From NCBI GenBank assembly GCA_030044375.1, contig JASHVX010000004.1, positions 1 through 6,133 on the forward strand: a DNA stretch of 6,133 nucleotides, given 5' to 3'. Positions 5,888-6,133 of the stretch are shown here, in pieces. The notes beneath the pieces were generated by a model. It saw only the letters and a list, made by a program, of their open reading frames with translations. It was not told the DNA's origin and did not search any database. Position 1 is the stretch's first letter. Each line of letters starts with the position of its first letter. Made by a program: the position numbers and the translations under genes. The stretch is from Nitrososphaerales archaeon (GTDB lineage Archaea; Thermoproteota; Nitrososphaeria; Nitrososphaerales; Gagatemarchaeaceae).

Positions 5888-5897
5888 GGGCATGCCC
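5888..5897. repeat. 10-bp palindrome GGGCATGCCC in the divergent intergenic region
   Basis: A perfect 10-bp palindrome between the divergent orphan and MFS-like genes, about 15 nt upstream of the orphan TATA box. It might be a binding site for a dimeric regulator. A single 10-bp palindrome in GC-rich DNA can be chance. Confidence 0.25.
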
Positions 5898-5962
5898 AGA
5901 TCCTTGGGGTCCGTGCGACTAGCGCCTCCTCGCCGGGAGAGTCGCCGGCTAGGTGCAACTCG

Positions 5963-5968
5963 AATATA
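5963..5968 (+). promoter_or_regulatory. TATA-like box of the MFS-like gene
   Basis: AATATA on the plus strand, centred about 30 nt before ATG 5996, predicts initiation within a few bases of the start codon. That would give a leaderless or nearly leaderless mRNA. Confidence 0.4.
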
Positions 5969-5995
5969 GGGTGCGACGGCGAGGCGGGGCCCGGG

Positions 5996-6133
5996 ATGGC
6001 GGACCCTCTGCCCAGGCGCGGCGCGGTGGCATCACTGGTGTTCGCCCGGGTGGTCTACGCCATCAACTGGCTCAACATAGGCGCCATCTACGTCCTGATG
6101 GAGCCCAGCCTGATGTCGGGCACCGCCGGGCTC
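5996..6133 (+). CDS. N-terminus of a probable MFS transporter (cut by the window edge)
   Basis: Only the first 46 codons are inside the window. They begin with a short polar, basic lead (MADPLPRRGA), followed by one hydrophobic helix at about residues 11-34 containing ARVVYAINWLNIGAIYVLM, then a loop (EPSLMSGTAG). This looks like transmembrane helix 1 of a major facilitator superfamily permease: archaeal MFS proteins often start with a similar R-x-x-Y-A-x-N-W helix. Substrate cannot be judged. ATG 5996 is supported by the TATA-like box 30 nt upstream. The gene is divergent from the secreted orphan, with a 170-nt shared upstream region. Another polytopic membrane protein is the main alternative. 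Confidence 0.65.
   Translation, partial: MADPLPRRGAVASLVFARVVYAINWLNIGAIYVLMEPSLMSGTAGL

Noticed and set aside
5452..5958. 168-codon minus-strand frame overlapping the orphan gene and its promoter
   Set aside because: It runs in another frame through the signal-anchor gene and across its TATA box, and gives no recognisable protein.

Overview
The window looks like ordinary chromosome from a GC-rich archaeon. Three things point to archaea. AT-rich TATA-like boxes lie either about 27-30 nt upstream of start codons (leaderless genes) or about 40-44 nt upstream (short leaders). There is a tiny DUF5679-type zinc-ribbon gene. There is a beta-CASP metallo-beta-lactamase nuclease of COG1236 type. The overall style suggests the TACK/Thermoproteota side (Nitrososphaeria-like), but that placement is inference from gene style, not from a marker gene.

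Five genes read leftward on the minus strand, and one gene at the right edge reads rightward. In minus-strand transcription order: (1) a 102-aa membrane-anchored or secreted Thr-rich orphan (5825-5517); (2) a 388-nt stretch without a convincing gene; (3) a 49-aa DUF5679-like protein (5128-4979); (4) full-length cysteinyl-tRNA synthetase, cysS (4915-3515); (5) a 771-aa cytoplasmic protein resembling the alpha/alpha-toroid glycosidases (glycogen-debranching/amylo-alpha-1,6-glucosidase-like) (3444-1129); (6) a beta-CASP MBL-fold exonuclease-like protein (1073-99). At the far left, positions 1-98 hold the trailer of the nuclease gene and a possible promoter for a minus-strand gene outside the window. 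At the far right, divergent from the secreted orphan, is the first 46 codons of a probable MFS transporter (5996 to the edge).

Most genes seem to have their own promoter, so this is a run of co-oriented housekeeping and accessory genes rather than one functional operon. A T-rich tract between the DUF5679 gene and cysS could serve both as terminator and as the cysS TATA element. I see no mobile element, CRISPR array, rRNA or tRNA, and no convincing new multi-gene system. The points worth following up are: a CysRS with an altered KMSKS loop (EMHKS), a DUF5679 protein with half of its first zinc knuckle missing, a GNRA hairpin directly before that small gene, an inverted repeat over the predicted start of transcription of the orphan, the glycosidase-like protein of unknown substrate, and the unseen partner of the nuclease.
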